Origin: Candidatus Melainabacteria bacterium
GTDB taxonomy: Bacteria > Cyanobacteriota > Vampirovibrionia > 2-02-FULL-35-15
Reading direction: 5' to 3'
Length of the DNA stretch: 47,910 nucleotides
NCBI GenBank assembly: GCA_023250205.1
Contig: JAHFBE010000006.1
Coordinates: forward strand, 1 to 47,910
Translations under genes and position numbers: made by a program
Notes under the pieces: model-generated
Database searches by the model: none
Told to the model about the DNA's origin: nothing
The model's input: only the letters and a program-made list of their open reading frames with translations
In this document: in pieces, positions 27,211 to 36,116 of the stretch
Layout: every line of letters starts with the position of its first letter
Numbering within the stretch: position 1 is the stretch's first letter

Positions 27211-28481
27211 TTAGAAATTCGTTCTCCAACCTTTTCTTTTAATTCTTTACAAGCTCCAAGTTCAAAATAATCAAATGCTTTTTGCAAAGCCCCTATGAAA
27301 ACATCAATTTCATCTTTGGTATTGTAGAAATAAAGACTTGCTCTTGAAGTAGCTGAAACTCCCAATTTTTTCATTAATGGTTGAGCACAATGATGCCCAG
27401 CACGAATTGCAATACCTTCCTGATCAACAATTGTAGCTATATCATGTGGATGAACAACAGGATTAGCAAACGTAATAATACCTGCATGCTTATTAACATC
27501 AGCCGGTGCATAGATCTTAAGAAAGTCAAATTTACGAAGTTTCGTTAAAGCATACTGAGTAAGTTCAATTTCATGTTTGTAGATAGAATCAAGTCCGATT
27601 TTCTGAATATAGTCAAGAGCAACACCAAATGCAATAACATCAGCAATGTTTGGAGTCCCTGCCTCAAACTTCCAGGGAACATCATTTGTCGTAAAGTCTT
27701 CAAATGTAACTTTCCTAATCATTTCACCACCACCTAAAAATGGCGACATTTTTTCAAATAACTCTTTTTTTCCTACAAGCAAACCAACTCCTGTAGGTCC
27801 ACACATTTTATGTGATGAAAAGGCGAGAAAATCACAGCCTAAATCAGAAAAATCTATTTTCATATGAGGAGCACTCTGAGCAGCATCTACAATCAATATA
27901 GAACCATTGGTTTTTGCAAGTTTTGCAATTTTTTTAATGTCATTAACAGTACCTAAAACATTTGATTTATGCGTTATTGAAATGACTTTTGTTTTTTTAG
28001 TGATTAACTTTTCTAACTTTTCATAATCCAGCTCATATTGATCAGTAATCGGGGCAAACTTAATATTCACTTTTTTTCTATTTCTCAACAAATACCATGG
28101 GACAATATTTGAATGATGTTCCATTTCCGTTAAAAGGATTTCATCACCTTCTGAGAAAGACTCACCCAAAGAATAAGCCAATAGATTGATTGATTCTGTT
28201 GTATTTCTAGTAAAAACAATCTCAGAATTAGAATCACAGGAAACATATTTTTTTACTTTTTCGCGAACATTTTCATAAGCTGCAGTAGCTTCCTCTGCAA
28301 GCTTATGAACCCCACGGTGTATATTTGCATTATATGTTTCATAATATTGAACAATTGCATCAATTACTATTTTTGGTTTTTGAGTAGTTGCAGCATTGTC
28401 TAAATAAATAAGTTGCTTATCTCCCCAAATCTTACGTTCTAAAATCGGAAAATCTTTTCTAATTTTATTTACATCAAACAT
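27207..28481 (-). CDS. sufS: Cysteine desulfurase SufS
   Basis: PLP enzyme of the group II type that removes sulfur from cysteine and hands it to SufU. The sequence has the start IYLDNAATTQKP, NIHRGVHKLAEEAT, the PLP lysine in FSSHKMCGPTGVG, and the catalytic cysteine in IRAGHHCAQPLM. The length of 424 residues is normal for SufS. It lies 3 bases after the Rieske gene and overlaps sufU. Confidence 0.96.
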   Translation of the reverse strand: MFDVNKIRKDFPILERKIWGDKQLIYLDNAATTQKPKIVIDAIVQYYETYNANIHRGVHKLAEEATAAYENVREKVKKYVSCDSNSEIVFTRNTTESINLLAYSLGESFSEGDEILLTEMEHHSNIVPWYLLRNRKKVNIKFAPITDQYELDYEKLEKLITKKTKVISITHKSNVLGTVNDIKKIAKLAKTNGSILIVDAAQSAPHMKIDFSDLGCDFLAFSSHKMCGPTGVGLLVGKKELFEKMSPFLGGGEMIRKVTFEDFTTNDVPWKFEAGTPNIADVIAFGVALDYIQKIGLDSIYKHEIELTQYALTKLRKFDFLKIYAPADVNKHAGIITFANPVVHPHDIATIVDQEGIAIRAGHHCAQPLMKKLGVSATSRASLYFYNTKDEIDVFIGALQKAFDYFELGACKELKEKVGERISK

Positions 28482-28484
28482 TAG

Positions 28485-28805
28485 TTATTCATCCAATAAT
28501 ATTTCAAGTTCATTCCCGGAAACGTTAATTTTATAAGATTTAATAGGAGCAATTGCTGGCATTCTTGTAGCCTTTCCAGTTTTTACATCAAATCTGGCTC
28601 CGTGTCTTGGACATTCCAGTTGACAGTTCTCAACCATACTACTTTTACCAGAGACAAGTACACCATCATCATGAGAACAAACATCTTCTACTGCAAAATA
28701 TTCACCATCAACATTACAGACTACTATTTTTAAATCCCCTAACTGAAGTGATTTTGCTTCTCCAGGATCAATATCTGTTTTCATTATTTTTGTTTGCATT
28801 ATCAT
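28485..28805 (-). CDS. Rieske-type [2Fe-2S] ferredoxin in the suf operon
   Basis: A 106-residue single-domain Rieske protein. The cluster ligands are in CSHDDGVL and CPRHGARFDV (CxH...CxxH), so both Cys/His pairs are intact. There is no membrane anchor, so it is a soluble dioxygenase-ferredoxin type. It is packed between sufD and sufS with 3-base gaps on each side, which puts it firmly in the operon. Similar Rieske genes occur in suf operons of other phyla; whether it donates electrons during assembly is not known to me. Two start codons lie 6 bases apart (MIMQTK). Confidence 0.9.
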   Translation of the reverse strand: MIMQTKIMKTDIDPGEAKSLQLGDLKIVVCNVDGEYFAVEDVCSHDDGVLVSGKSSMVENCQLECPRHGARFDVKTGKATRMPAIAPIKSYKINVSGNELEILLDE

Positions 28806-28808
28806 TTT

Positions 28809-29990
28809 TTATACAACACCAAGTTTTTTCTTTATTCTCAAGGATACTTCTTCATTTAAAGCTTTATCAGGAATCTTAGATAATGTAGGCTCCAGAAATC
28901 CTTCTATAATAATCTGTTCAGCTTCACCTTGTTCTAAGCCACGAGTCATTAAATAATAAAGTTGATCTTTATCAATCTGCCCAACTGTTACTCCATGATT
29001 ACATCTGGTTACATCATTTGTAAGAATCTCCAGCTCAGGGATTGATTCTGCTTTAGCATCAGCAGACAAAAGTAAATTTCTATTTTCTTGATGAGCATCA
29101 GATTTTATAGCTTCATGAGATATTTTCAAATTTCCTGTATATGCAGAACGAGCTTTACCTTTAAGAGCAACTCTAAAATTTAAGTCTGACTTTGTATAAG
29201 GAGCATTATGTTCAACTGTTGTATGGTGATCAAATTTTTGATTATTATCTCCAAGAACTATTCCATAAGTAGTAACTTGTGCATGAGATTTTGAGAGATT
29301 AGCGCCCAAATCAACTTTTGAAATCTTCCCTCCTAATGCAATAAAAACATTTGTAAGCTCTGATTTTTCTTCAAGCTTGGCTCTTTGAAAATTATGACTA
29401 GTCACCTCTTTTGAATATAATTGAATATTTGCATAGTTTAATTTAGAATTTTTATCTAGGAATATTTCAGAAACAAGATTGATTAATAGGGGAGTTTTAT
29501 TTTCAGCAACAATTTCATCAATTAAATTAATAGAAGAACCTTCTTCAAGCACAATGAGATTTCTAACAGCACAAAAATCACTTACCCCATCAGAAGATAA
29601 TTTAACAGTAATGGGTTCTTCAACTTTTTGATTTTTCTTCAAACAAAGGAAGTAGCCGCTTGACCATATTGATTCGTTTAAAAGAGCAAGCCTGTTTGGG
29701 TAACTCTCAGTGTGTTTTCCAAAGTATTTTAAAATCAGTTCTTTATATTTTTCATTCTTATATGCTTCTGAAAGCTCCATTATTACAACATTATTGAGGT
29801 TTCCAGAAACAGATAGTTTTAATTTCCCAGATGAACAAACTGGAAGATTTTTTAGATCATATTCAAAACATTCAGGATCAGAATATTTCCATAAGTGTGA
29901 GACTTTATCAGGAATTGGACAGTTTTCATAGGCAGTTTTTGCCTGTCTTTTTTTTTCTTCTAACCAATTGTCAACTAAAACTTCTGTCAT
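28809..29990 (-). CDS. sufD: SufD subunit of the SufBCD scaffold
   Basis: Beta-helix partner of SufB in the SufBC2D complex. The C-terminal half has the family run KISHEAIKSDAHQENRNLLLS, then AESIPELEILTNDVTRCNHG and LMTRGLEQGEAEQIIIEGFLEP. The length of 393 residues is typical. An AAGGT ribosome site precedes the ATG. It lies 23 bases after sufB. Confidence 0.94.
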   Translation of the reverse strand: MTEVLVDNWLEEKKRQAKTAYENCPIPDKVSHLWKYSDPECFEYDLKNLPVCSSGKLKLSVSGNLNNVVIMELSEAYKNEKYKELILKYFGKHTESYPNRLALLNESIWSSGYFLCLKKNQKVEEPITVKLSSDGVSDFCAVRNLIVLEEGSSINLIDEIVAENKTPLLINLVSEIFLDKNSKLNYANIQLYSKEVTSHNFQRAKLEEKSELTNVFIALGGKISKVDLGANLSKSHAQVTTYGIVLGDNNQKFDHHTTVEHNAPYTKSDLNFRVALKGKARSAYTGNLKISHEAIKSDAHQENRNLLLSADAKAESIPELEILTNDVTRCNHGVTVGQIDKDQLYYLMTRGLEQGEAEQIIIEGFLEPTLSKIPDKALNEEVSLRIKKKLGVV

Positions 29991-30013
29991 ATCTACCTTC
30001 TAAACACACTTGT

Positions 30014-31417
30014 TTAACCGACTGCTCCTTCCATTTCAAGCTCAATTAATCGATTAAGCTCTACAGCATATTCCATAGGAAGCTCTTTTACAAATGGTTC
30101 CATGAAACCATTAACAATCATAAGCTTTGCCTGCTCTTCAGAAAGACCACGACTCATTAAATAAAACAACTTTTCATCCTCAATTTTACTAACCGTAGCT
30201 TCATGCTCTATCTGAACACCTTTTTCATCTATTTCCATAGTCGGATAAGTGTCTGATCTGGATTTTTCATCTAACATTAGTGCATCACACTTAACTGTAG
30301 ATTTAACATTAAAAGCCCCTTTATGAACTTTAAGTAAACCTCTATAAGTTGCTCTACCACCATTTCTTGAAATTGATTTTGAAGTAATAACAGAAGTAGT
30401 ATTTGGAGCAGCGTGAACAATTTTTGCACCTGCATCCTGATGTTGATCAGAACCACTTGCAAGTGCTACAGAAACAACTTCTCCATGTGCTCTTTCACCA
30501 ACTAAATAAATAGAAGGGTATTTCATTGTAAGTTTAGAGCCCATATTTCCATCAAGCCACTCAACAACTGCACCTTCATGGGCAACTGCTCGTTTAGTTA
30601 CCAGGTTATAAACATTTTTAGACCAATTTTGAATAGTGGTATATCGAATCTTTGCATTTTTAAGTGCAATAAGCTCAACTACAGCTGAATGCAACGAATC
30701 TGAGCTATAAGTAGGAGCTGTACAACCTTCAATATAGTGAACAGAGCTACCTTCATCAGCAATAATTAAAGTTCTTTCAAACTGTCCCATATTTTCAGTA
30801 TTAATTCTGAAATATGCCTGAAGTGGAATTTCTACATTTGTATTTGGTGGAACATAAATGAAAGATCCACCAGACCATACTGCACTATTTAATGCTGCAA
30901 ATTTATTGTCTTCAGAAGGAATAATTGTAGCAAAGTATTTTTTTACAATCTCTGGATGTTCACGTAATCCTGAGTCCATATCCAGAAACAGTACACCGAG
31001 TTTTTTCAAATCTTCTCTTAGGGAATGGTAAACCACTTCAGATTCATATTGAGCTGAAACACCTGCTAAGAATTTTCTTTCTGCTTCAGGTATACCAAGT
31101 CTGTCAAAAGTATTTTTAATTTCCTTCGGGACATCTTCCCAGTTTTTTTCTTGTTTTTCACTGGATTTCACATAGTAAAAAATATTTTCAAAATCAATTT
31201 CAGCAAGAAGCCCTGTATTCCCCCATTTAGGCATTGGTTTTTTATAAAATATTTCAAGAGCCTTTAGACGAAACTCAGTCATCCACTTAGGTTCATTCTT
31301 CATCTTTGAAATACTAAGAACAATCTCTTTAGTAAGTCCTCTGGTAGATTTAAAAGCATAATTTTCTTCCGAATCATGGAAACCATACTGATATTCATTA
31401 TTTAGTTCAAGAGCCAT
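30014..31417 (-). CDS. sufB: SufB subunit of the SufBCD scaffold
   Basis: Core scaffold on which Fe-S clusters are built. Family sequence includes [48 protein letters not shown] and [15 protein letters not shown], ending [20 protein letters not shown] start it at the ATG giving MALELNNEY, with AAGGTGG five bases upstream. A GTG that would add three residues lies inside that ribosome site and is unlikely. 467 residues; 10 bases after sufC. Confidence 0.96.
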   Translation of the reverse strand: MALELNNEYQYGFHDSEENYAFKSTRGLTKEIVLSISKMKNEPKWMTEFRLKALEIFYKKPMPKWGNTGLLAEIDFENIFYYVKSSEKQEKNWEDVPKEIKNTFDRLGIPEAERKFLAGVSAQYESEVVYHSLREDLKKLGVLFLDMDSGLREHPEIVKKYFATIIPSEDNKFAALNSAVWSGGSFIYVPPNTNVEIPLQAYFRINTENMGQFERTLIIADEGSSVHYIEGCTAPTYSSDSLHSAVVELIALKNAKIRYTTIQNWSKNVYNLVTKRAVAHEGAVVEWLDGNMGSKLTMKYPSIYLVGERAHGEVVSVALASGSDQHQDAGAKIVHAAPNTTSVITSKSISRNGGRATYRGLLKVHKGAFNVKSTVKCDALMLDEKSRSDTYPTMEIDEKGVQIEHEATVSKIEDEKLFYLMSRGLSEEQAKLMIVNGFMEPFVKELPMEYAVELNRLIELEMEGAVG

Positions 31418-31427
31418 ATTAACCACC

Positions 31428-32189
31428 TTAAGCTTTAATAGCTTCTTTCCCTGTCAACCAGTCATACCCCTTCTTCTCTAATTCCAAAGCCAATTCCGGA
31501 CCACCAGATTCAACAATATTTCCATCAATAAAAACATGGACTTTATCTGGCTTTATATAATCAAGGATTCTTTGATAATGGGTTACTAGCAAAATAGCAA
31601 CTAAAGGATTTTTTTGTTTATATTTATTTATACTTTCAGCTACTAGCTTAAGAGAGTCAATATCCAGTCCAGAGTCAGGTTCATCTAAAATAGCTAATCT
31701 GGGTTCAAGCATTGCCATTTGTAGAATTTCCATTCTCTTTTTTTCGCCACCAGAGAATCCATCATTCACATAGCGAGTAGCAAAAGCATGCTCAATTTCA
31801 AGATCATCCATCTTTTCATAAAGAAGTTTTCTGAAATCCCTAGGAGAAACAGAGTCACCTTTTAATGCTTTATTTGCCTGTCTTAAAAAATTTGCAACTG
31901 TAACTCCAGGAATACTTAACGGATATTGAAATCCTAAAAACAAACCTAGTTTTGCACGATCGTTTGGCTTTAAATCATTGATAGCCTTTTTATCAAAAGA
32001 AATTTGTCCGCTTGAGATTTTATAAGCAGGATGTCCCATTAACGTATTTGAAAACGTACTTTTACCAGAACCATTCCTTCCCATTACTGCATGGACTTCA
32101 CCAGAATTAATTTGTAAGTTAAGACCATGTAAAATTTCCTTTTCATCAATTTTTACATATAAATTTTCAATTTTTAATAACTCAGTCAT
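31428..32189 (-). CDS. sufC: SufC ATPase of the SufBCD scaffold
   Basis: ABC-type ATPase, soluble, that drives conformational change in SufB-SufD. Walker A is [10 protein letters not shown], the signature is GFSGGEKKR, Walker B is [12 protein letters not shown], and the H-loop is [11 protein letters not shown] use the ATG giving [10 protein letters not shown] with GGAGAAGGA upstream (253 residues). A longer frame with 12 more residues lacks support. It is the first gene of the suf operon and has a promoter and putative operator about 50 bases upstream. Confidence 0.95.
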   Translation of the reverse strand: MTELLKIENLYVKIDEKEILHGLNLQINSGEVHAVMGRNGSGKSTFSNTLMGHPAYKISSGQISFDKKAINDLKPNDRAKLGLFLGFQYPLSIPGVTVANFLRQANKALKGDSVSPRDFRKLLYEKMDDLEIEHAFATRYVNDGFSGGEKKRMEILQMAMLEPRLAILDEPDSGLDIDSLKLVAESINKYKQKNPLVAILLVTHYQRILDYIKPDKVHVFIDGNIVESGGPELALELEKKGYDWLTGKEAIKA

Positions 32190-32243
32190 TTTTATTATTC
32201 CTTCTCCAAGTATTTCTAAAATCACCTTTAAAACTTCTCTATT

Positions 32244-32272
32244 ATTATACTTGACAATTTTATCAAGATTAA
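32244..32272 (-). promoter_or_regulatory. Promoter of the suf operon
   Basis: On the minus strand a perfect TATAAT (32249 to 32244) is preceded by a 17-base spacer and a weak -35 (TTAATC). A transcript from here would have a leader of about 48 bases before sufC. The spacer is almost wholly taken up by the TTGAC-N7-TCAAG motif, so a protein bound there would control access. Confidence 0.6.
32250..32267. promoter_or_regulatory. Putative Rrf2 operator, suf copy
   Basis: The 18-base dyad CTTGA-N8-TCAAG lies directly against the -10 of suf. A second copy with the same spacing (TTGAC-N7-TCAAG) lies beside the Rrf2 gene. Symmetry, position and repetition are seen; binding by the Rrf2 protein is inferred. 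Confidence 0.55.
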
Positions 32273-32309
32273 AGAACTTTTAATTTTTAATTTAAGTTTT
32301 CACCTCCAT

Positions 32310-32774
32310 TTAAATAGTTAATGCTAATTCTTTTTTTAAGTATTTTGTTAAAACATCTTCTTTTGATAAAAGATCAGAGAGTGAAACACGTTTTAACAAA
32401 GTAGAAAGTATCTGAGAAATTGACATCCATACAGATCTGATTGAGCAACAATTAATATGAATACATTTTAAATCATTTCCTGGAAACTGCTGACAGGATT
32501 CACTTTCAAATAACTCTCCACTTAGAGATCTAACAACTTCATCAAGATAAATTTTTTCAGGAGGCCTCGTTAACTTGTAACCACCTCTTTTACCACGAAC
32601 ACTTTCAACTAAATTTGCCTGACGAAGTGTAGTTAAAATTTTTGCAGCATAGTCTGTCGTAATGTGTTCAGATTTTGCTATATCTTCTAACGAAGCTAGC
32701 TCACCCTTTAATGTAAGGCTTGCAACTTGTAACAAGCACCTTACCCCATACTCTTCTTGTGCAGTGATTTTCAT
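32310..32774 (-). CDS. Rrf2 family Fe-S responsive regulator (IscR/SufR-like role)
   Basis: It has 154 residues. The N-terminal winged helix starts MKITAQEEYGVRCLLQVA and has the recognition region ITTDYAAKILTTLRQANLV followed by the wing GKRGGYKL. The cluster-type cysteines are C94, C104, C109 and C110 (ESESC...LKCIHINCC), spaced differently from the three cysteines of E. coli IscR. It lies upstream of sufC in the same direction and is divergent from an A-type carrier, the usual setting for a repressor of Fe-S assembly. It probably senses cluster status and controls suf and itself through the TTGAC-N7-TCAAG sites. Confidence 0.9.
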   Translation of the reverse strand: MKITAQEEYGVRCLLQVASLTLKGELASLEDIAKSEHITTDYAAKILTTLRQANLVESVRGKRGGYKLTRPPEKIYLDEVVRSLSGELFESESCQQFPGNDLKCIHINCCSIRSVWMSISQILSTLLKRVSLSDLLSKEDVLTKYLKKELALTI

Positions 32775-32808
32775 ATATTTTGCTCATCGCTAACCAATAG
32801 CTACCTTA

Positions 32809-32838
32809 ATTATACACAAATGTTGACTTTTTATTCAA
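32809..32838 (-). promoter_or_regulatory. Promoter of the Rrf2 regulator gene
   Basis: On the minus strand a perfect TATAAT (32814 to 32809) has TTGAAT as -35 (32838 to 32833) with an 18-base spacer. The -35 lies inside the putative operator, which suggests self-control. The expected leader is about 28 bases. Confidence 0.5.
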
Positions 32839-32839
32839 G
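32823..32839. promoter_or_regulatory. Putative Rrf2 operator, copy between regulator and A-type carrier
   Basis: TTGAC-N7-TCAAG, identical in half-sites and spacing to the suf copy, while the central bases differ. It overlaps the -35 of the Rrf2 gene and the expected -35 zone of the divergent carrier gene. Confidence 0.55.
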
Positions 32840-32854
32840 ATTTAACATTAAGGG

Positions 32855-32860
32855 TATAAT
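32855..32860 (+). promoter_or_regulatory. -10 element of the A-type carrier gene
   Basis: A perfect TATAAT lies 23 bases before the ATG. No good -35 is found at 16-18 bases; the candidate zone is covered by the putative operator. Transcription may depend on a bound factor. Confidence 0.45.
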
Positions 32861-32883
32861 ATTATTAAAATAAGGACAAAACA

Positions 32884-33294
32884 ATGACAGTAACCATGGA
32901 AATTGTACAGCTTTCAGATTCTGCAAAAGAAGAATTAAAAAAGCTTATTACAAAAGAAACAGACAACCCTGATGGAGTGAGATTGAGTCTTTTAGCTGGT
33001 GGTTGTTCCGGGCTTTCATACCACCTACAGTTTGATAAATTAAGAGACAATGATTATGTCTATGATTACGATGGAATTAAAGTTTTTACAGATACAAAAA
33101 GCGCACTTTATTTAAGCGGTGTTCTTTTGGATTATCAAAGTGGGTTAACTGGAAGAGGATTTATATTTTCAAATCCAAATGCAAAAAAAACATGTGGCTG
33201 TGGAACCTCCTTTTCTGTGGGAGATAAAGAAGTTACCCTTGAATTTATTAGTGATAAAAAGCCAATAAACGTTTGCCCAAGTACTAAAGATTAA
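32884..33294 (+). CDS. A-type Fe-S carrier protein (IscA/ErpA/SufA family)
   Basis: Receives a nascent cluster and passes it to target proteins. The three ligand cysteines are C41 in GGCSGLSY and C104 and C106 in KTCGCGTSF, with the family strand SALYLSGVLLDYQ between them. It has 136 residues, with about 25 after the CGCG motif, longer than IscA. An AAGGA ribosome site sits 7 bases before the ATG; a later ATG (MEIVQLS) is possible. It is divergent from the Rrf2 regulator and shares a putative operator with it. Confidence 0.93.
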   Translation: MTVTMEIVQLSDSAKEELKKLITKETDNPDGVRLSLLAGGCSGLSYHLQFDKLRDNDYVYDYDGIKVFTDTKSALYLSGVLLDYQSGLTGRGFIFSNPNAKKTCGCGTSFSVGDKEVTLEFISDKKPINVCPSTKD

Positions 33295-33353
33295 TTATTT
33301 GCAACAATTTGCATCCATAAAAGTCATATATTAAAGCTGATTTGTAGCATCAT

Positions 33354-33788
33354 ATGATATTTAAAAATTTAAAATTAATTCCTCTTGCATTGATTGTTTT
33401 TTGTTTTTCATCTTCACCTGCACTATCTAAGACTAATAATTCCTTTGAAAAGAAAAAATACCAAGCAATAATACTTGGAAAAATCACAGACTCTAAGATC
33501 AAAAAAGAAGGAAACTTTTACGTTACTGAGTACAATTTGATACCTCACAAATGGTTCTTCAAATCACCAAAAGTAAAGAAATCAAAACTAATCACTATAA
33601 AGATCTTAGGAGCTGAGCTCCCTGAAAAAGGAATAATTATAAAAGCTTCAACTTCTCCGCTCCATGTTCCAATAGATCAAGAAGCAGTATTTCTTCTTGA
33701 AGGTACAAGGGAGAATGAAATCTTAACAATATCAAGGAATGGAATTATTTCAAAGGAAGAATTCATAAAACTGAAGAAGGATATATAA
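33354..33788 (+). CDS. Secreted protein of unknown function, partner of the matrixin-like gene
   Basis: It has 144 residues with a clear signal peptide (LIPLALIVFCFSSSPALSK, cleavage likely after ALS). The mature part is lysine-rich and beta-like: KYQAIILGKITDSK, YVTEYNLIPHKWFF and ITIKILGAELPEKG. This pattern is reminiscent of small bacterial proteins linked to secreted matrixins, but I cannot name the family. Its stop touches the start codon of the next gene without a gap, so the two are one transcript. Confidence 0.7.
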   Translation: MIFKNLKLIPLALIVFCFSSSPALSKTNNSFEKKKYQAIILGKITDSKIKKEGNFYVTEYNLIPHKWFFKSPKVKKSKLITIKILGAELPEKGIIIKASTSPLHVPIDQEAVFLLEGTRENEILTISRNGIISKEEFIKLKKDI

Positions 33789-35432
33789 ATGAGAAAATGT
33801 TTTTTTACGATAGCTATTGCTTTTCAACTTGTTTTTCCTCTAGACTCACTTGCCTTTACAAGAATCGTAGATTTGTTTTTTGACGGCAAACCTGTTGAAC
33901 CAGAAAAGATAGAAGAGACTTTAGGAACCATTAAAATCAACAAAGAAAAGAATAAAAAAATAAGCAATCCAAAGAAACTAAAGCCCGATCGATTTTTTAT
34001 AGTACCAGCCATTCAGGCAAGACCAAATGATATTCAACTGGAAATAGACACTTCAGAAGTTATTGTAAAAAGCAACAAAGATGTTCAGGGTCCTATATCT
34101 AATACTGCTTTTTTAAATTCAGTAACTGAAGCAGTGGATCTTTGGAACAATGTAGGCATTGCAAATGTTATGTTTGCCCCGCTAAAGTTTGCTTCTGTTC
34201 CTGCAGACCCTGAAGATGGAAATAACATAATCACATTTCGAGCAATAGAATCACCAGAAGGAGTTCCTGAAGGATCACCTGTTGTAAGTATTGTTACTTA
34301 TGCAAGATCTAATATAGTCACTTTTATGAATCAAATCATTAGGGTTAAGCCAGGTACAATTTTAGATGCTGACATAATTTATGATCCCACAAATGATCCA
34401 TGTCTTGCACTCTTTACAACAGAGGGTGAATTTGCAGCAGGTGGAAGTAATACTTCAATCTCTGAGGGTGGTACAGATCCAAGCTTAACAACAGAAGACT
34501 TAGCAAACTGTGACGTAATAACTGGTGGCGATATAACAGATCTCGCCGTAAGAACACTTGCTAACGTGCTTGGGCTTGAAAGTTCAGCCATAGCCAGTGC
34601 TGCATCAAGTCCAGTATCACTTGCTATGCTCAGATATTCACTGACAAATGATGATGAAATTGGACTAGCAAACCTATACCCAAACAAAGATGCATTATTA
34701 ACATACGGCTCTGCTTCAGGAAAAGTAGTGTTAGGTAAAAAAGCCGTAAGAGGAGCACATGTTGTATTTGAAGATCAAATGACTGGCGAACCAGTAACCA
34801 GTGCAATTACTGATGTTTATGGGAAATTTAAGATAAATTATATTCCAGCAGGAACCTACAATGTTTATGCTGAACCTTTGGATGGACCTGCAAGAAGAAG
34901 TGCACTTACAAGAAATTTCTTTGGCTTTAATGCAGAAGAAAATTTTACTACTGGAATATTAGAAAACCCCGTAGTAATAGAATCAAAGAAAAAGACAAAT
35001 CTAAAAATATCAGTTAAAGAACTCTCAGGGGCAGCATTTAATATTAATTATTTAACAAGCTACTTAACTGAAGCTGATGTTGTAGAAGGTGGGGGGGGAT
35101 TTATTCTACCTATTAAAATCATGGCTGGAGGAACTCTTTCCAATATTCGTTTTTGGGGGAGTAACATAAGCCCAGGCTTTGGAACATTAACAATTAGTGG
35201 CACTGGAGTTACTGTGTCAAACATAAGAGAGGACAACAATGTAAGTATTTCACCATTTTCAGGAGATCCTCCTCCAGACAAAGTCCCTGGCATTGTTGTT
35301 GATATTACCTGTGAACCTGGAACACCTACAGGTCCAAGAAATATTATTTTTACAGGGGATACTATTGAAGAGTCAAATCCTAGTTTTGGATTGAGAGATC
35401 AAATTACAGGTGGACTGTTTGTCACAGAGTAA
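33789..35432 (+). CDS. Secreted matrixin-like protein with lost zinc motif, plus carboxypeptidase-regulatory-like domain
   Basis: It has 547 residues. Residues 1-22 form a signal peptide (ending DSLAF). Residues 80-300 follow the layout of bacterial matrixin proteases: AVDLWNNVG, GNNIITFRAIE, PGTILDADIIYDP, and at the end DDEIGLANLYP. The zinc motif HExxHxxGxxH should fall at about 255-265, but the sequence there is RTLANVLGLESS, so all three histidines and the glutamate are replaced. The Met-turn region (AMLRYS) is kept. Residues 306-365 are a carboxypeptidase-regulatory-like beta domain (GKVVLGKKAVRGAHVVFED...IPAGTYNVYA). A C-terminal beta domain follows. It is probably a non-catalytic surface or binding protein. 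Confidence 0.75.
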   Translation: MRKCFFTIAIAFQLVFPLDSLAFTRIVDLFFDGKPVEPEKIEETLGTIKINKEKNKKISNPKKLKPDRFFIVPAIQARPNDIQLEIDTSEVIVKSNKDVQGPISNTAFLNSVTEAVDLWNNVGIANVMFAPLKFASVPADPEDGNNIITFRAIESPEGVPEGSPVVSIVTYARSNIVTFMNQIIRVKPGTILDADIIYDPTNDPCLALFTTEGEFAAGGSNTSISEGGTDPSLTTEDLANCDVITGGDITDLAVRTLANVLGLESSAIASAASSPVSLAMLRYSLTNDDEIGLANLYPNKDALLTYGSASGKVVLGKKAVRGAHVVFEDQMTGEPVTSAITDVYGKFKINYIPAGTYNVYAEPLDGPARRSALTRNFFGFNAEENFTTGILENPVVIESKKKTNLKISVKELSGAAFNINYLTSYLTEADVVEGGGGFILPIKIMAGGTLSNIRFWGSNISPGFGTLTISGTGVTVSNIREDNNVSISPFSGDPPPDKVPGIVVDITCEPGTPTGPRNIIFTGDTIEESNPSFGLRDQITGGLFVTE

Positions 35433-35441
35433 TTACAATAA

Positions 35442-35762
35442 TTACTTCGCTGCGATTTCTTTTACTAATTCTTGAAGTTCACCTGTCTTAAAAAGCTCTC
35501 TTGTAATATCACAACCACCTATAAATTTTCCATTCACATAAACTTGTGGGATAGTAGGCCAATTAGAGATTTTTTTTATTCCTTCTCTTAATTTATTATC
35601 AGCCAAAACATCTCTTGTTTCAAACGGTACATTTAAAAGCTGAAAGACCTCAACAACTGCCGCTGAAAAGCCACACTGAGGAGCATCCTTAGAGCCTTTC
35701 ATGTAAATTATTACTTTATTTGCCTTTATTTCATCTTCGATTTTTTTTATTATATCAGTCAT
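35442..35762 (-). CDS. Monothiol glutaredoxin, CGFS type
   Basis: It has 106 residues. The active site is PQCGFSAAVV with the glutathione/cluster lysine in IYMKGSKDAP, followed by WPTIPQVYVNGKFIGGCDI. This CGFS class (Grx4/GrxD) binds a shared [2Fe-2S] cluster with glutathione and works with BolA proteins; the bolA-type gene is 64 bases upstream. A GGAGG ribosome site is 8 bases before the ATG. The short 64-base gap suggests an operon with BolA and the MBL hydrolase. Confidence 0.95.
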   Translation of the reverse strand: MTDIIKKIEDEIKANKVIIYMKGSKDAPQCGFSAAVVEVFQLLNVPFETRDVLADNKLREGIKKISNWPTIPQVYVNGKFIGGCDITRELFKTGELQELVKEIAAK

Positions 35763-35826
35763 CTTTTTTCCTCCACCAGATTTGTTTTACTTTAAAAAGG
35801 GCACCCTATATTACCAACTAAAAGTA

Positions 35827-36108
35827 CTAAATAGCATGATCTACACCCCTACTGAAAGACTGCTTGTTTTTCTCCCATTTAGCAGGAGAATATGTCTTTA
35901 GGGTTAAAGCATGAATTTCGTTAGATTTCATCTCCTCAGAAAAAATATCATAAACAACTTTATGTTGTTCAACCAGTGTTTTACCTTCAAATTCCGAGGA
36001 GACTATTATAACTTGTATATGATCTCCACCTCTTAAATCAATAACCTCTACAAAAACAGGTTTCAATTTTTCTTTTATTTTCTCTTCAATTTTATTCAGC
36101 AATTGCAT
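35827..36108 (-). CDS. BolA family protein
   Basis: It has 93 residues. The family core is IHALTLKTYSPAKWEKN near the C-terminus, and an invariant histidine-containing segment (LVEQHKVVYDIF) precedes it. BolA proteins pair with CGFS glutaredoxins to carry or sense [2Fe-2S] clusters; the glutaredoxin gene is immediately downstream. It begins 8 bases after the MBL hydrolase gene. Confidence 0.93.
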   Translation of the reverse strand: MQLLNKIEEKIKEKLKPVFVEVIDLRGGDHIQVIIVSSEFEGKTLVEQHKVVYDIFSEEMKSNEIHALTLKTYSPAKWEKNKQSFSRGVDHAI

Positions 36109-36116
36109 ATCTACTC

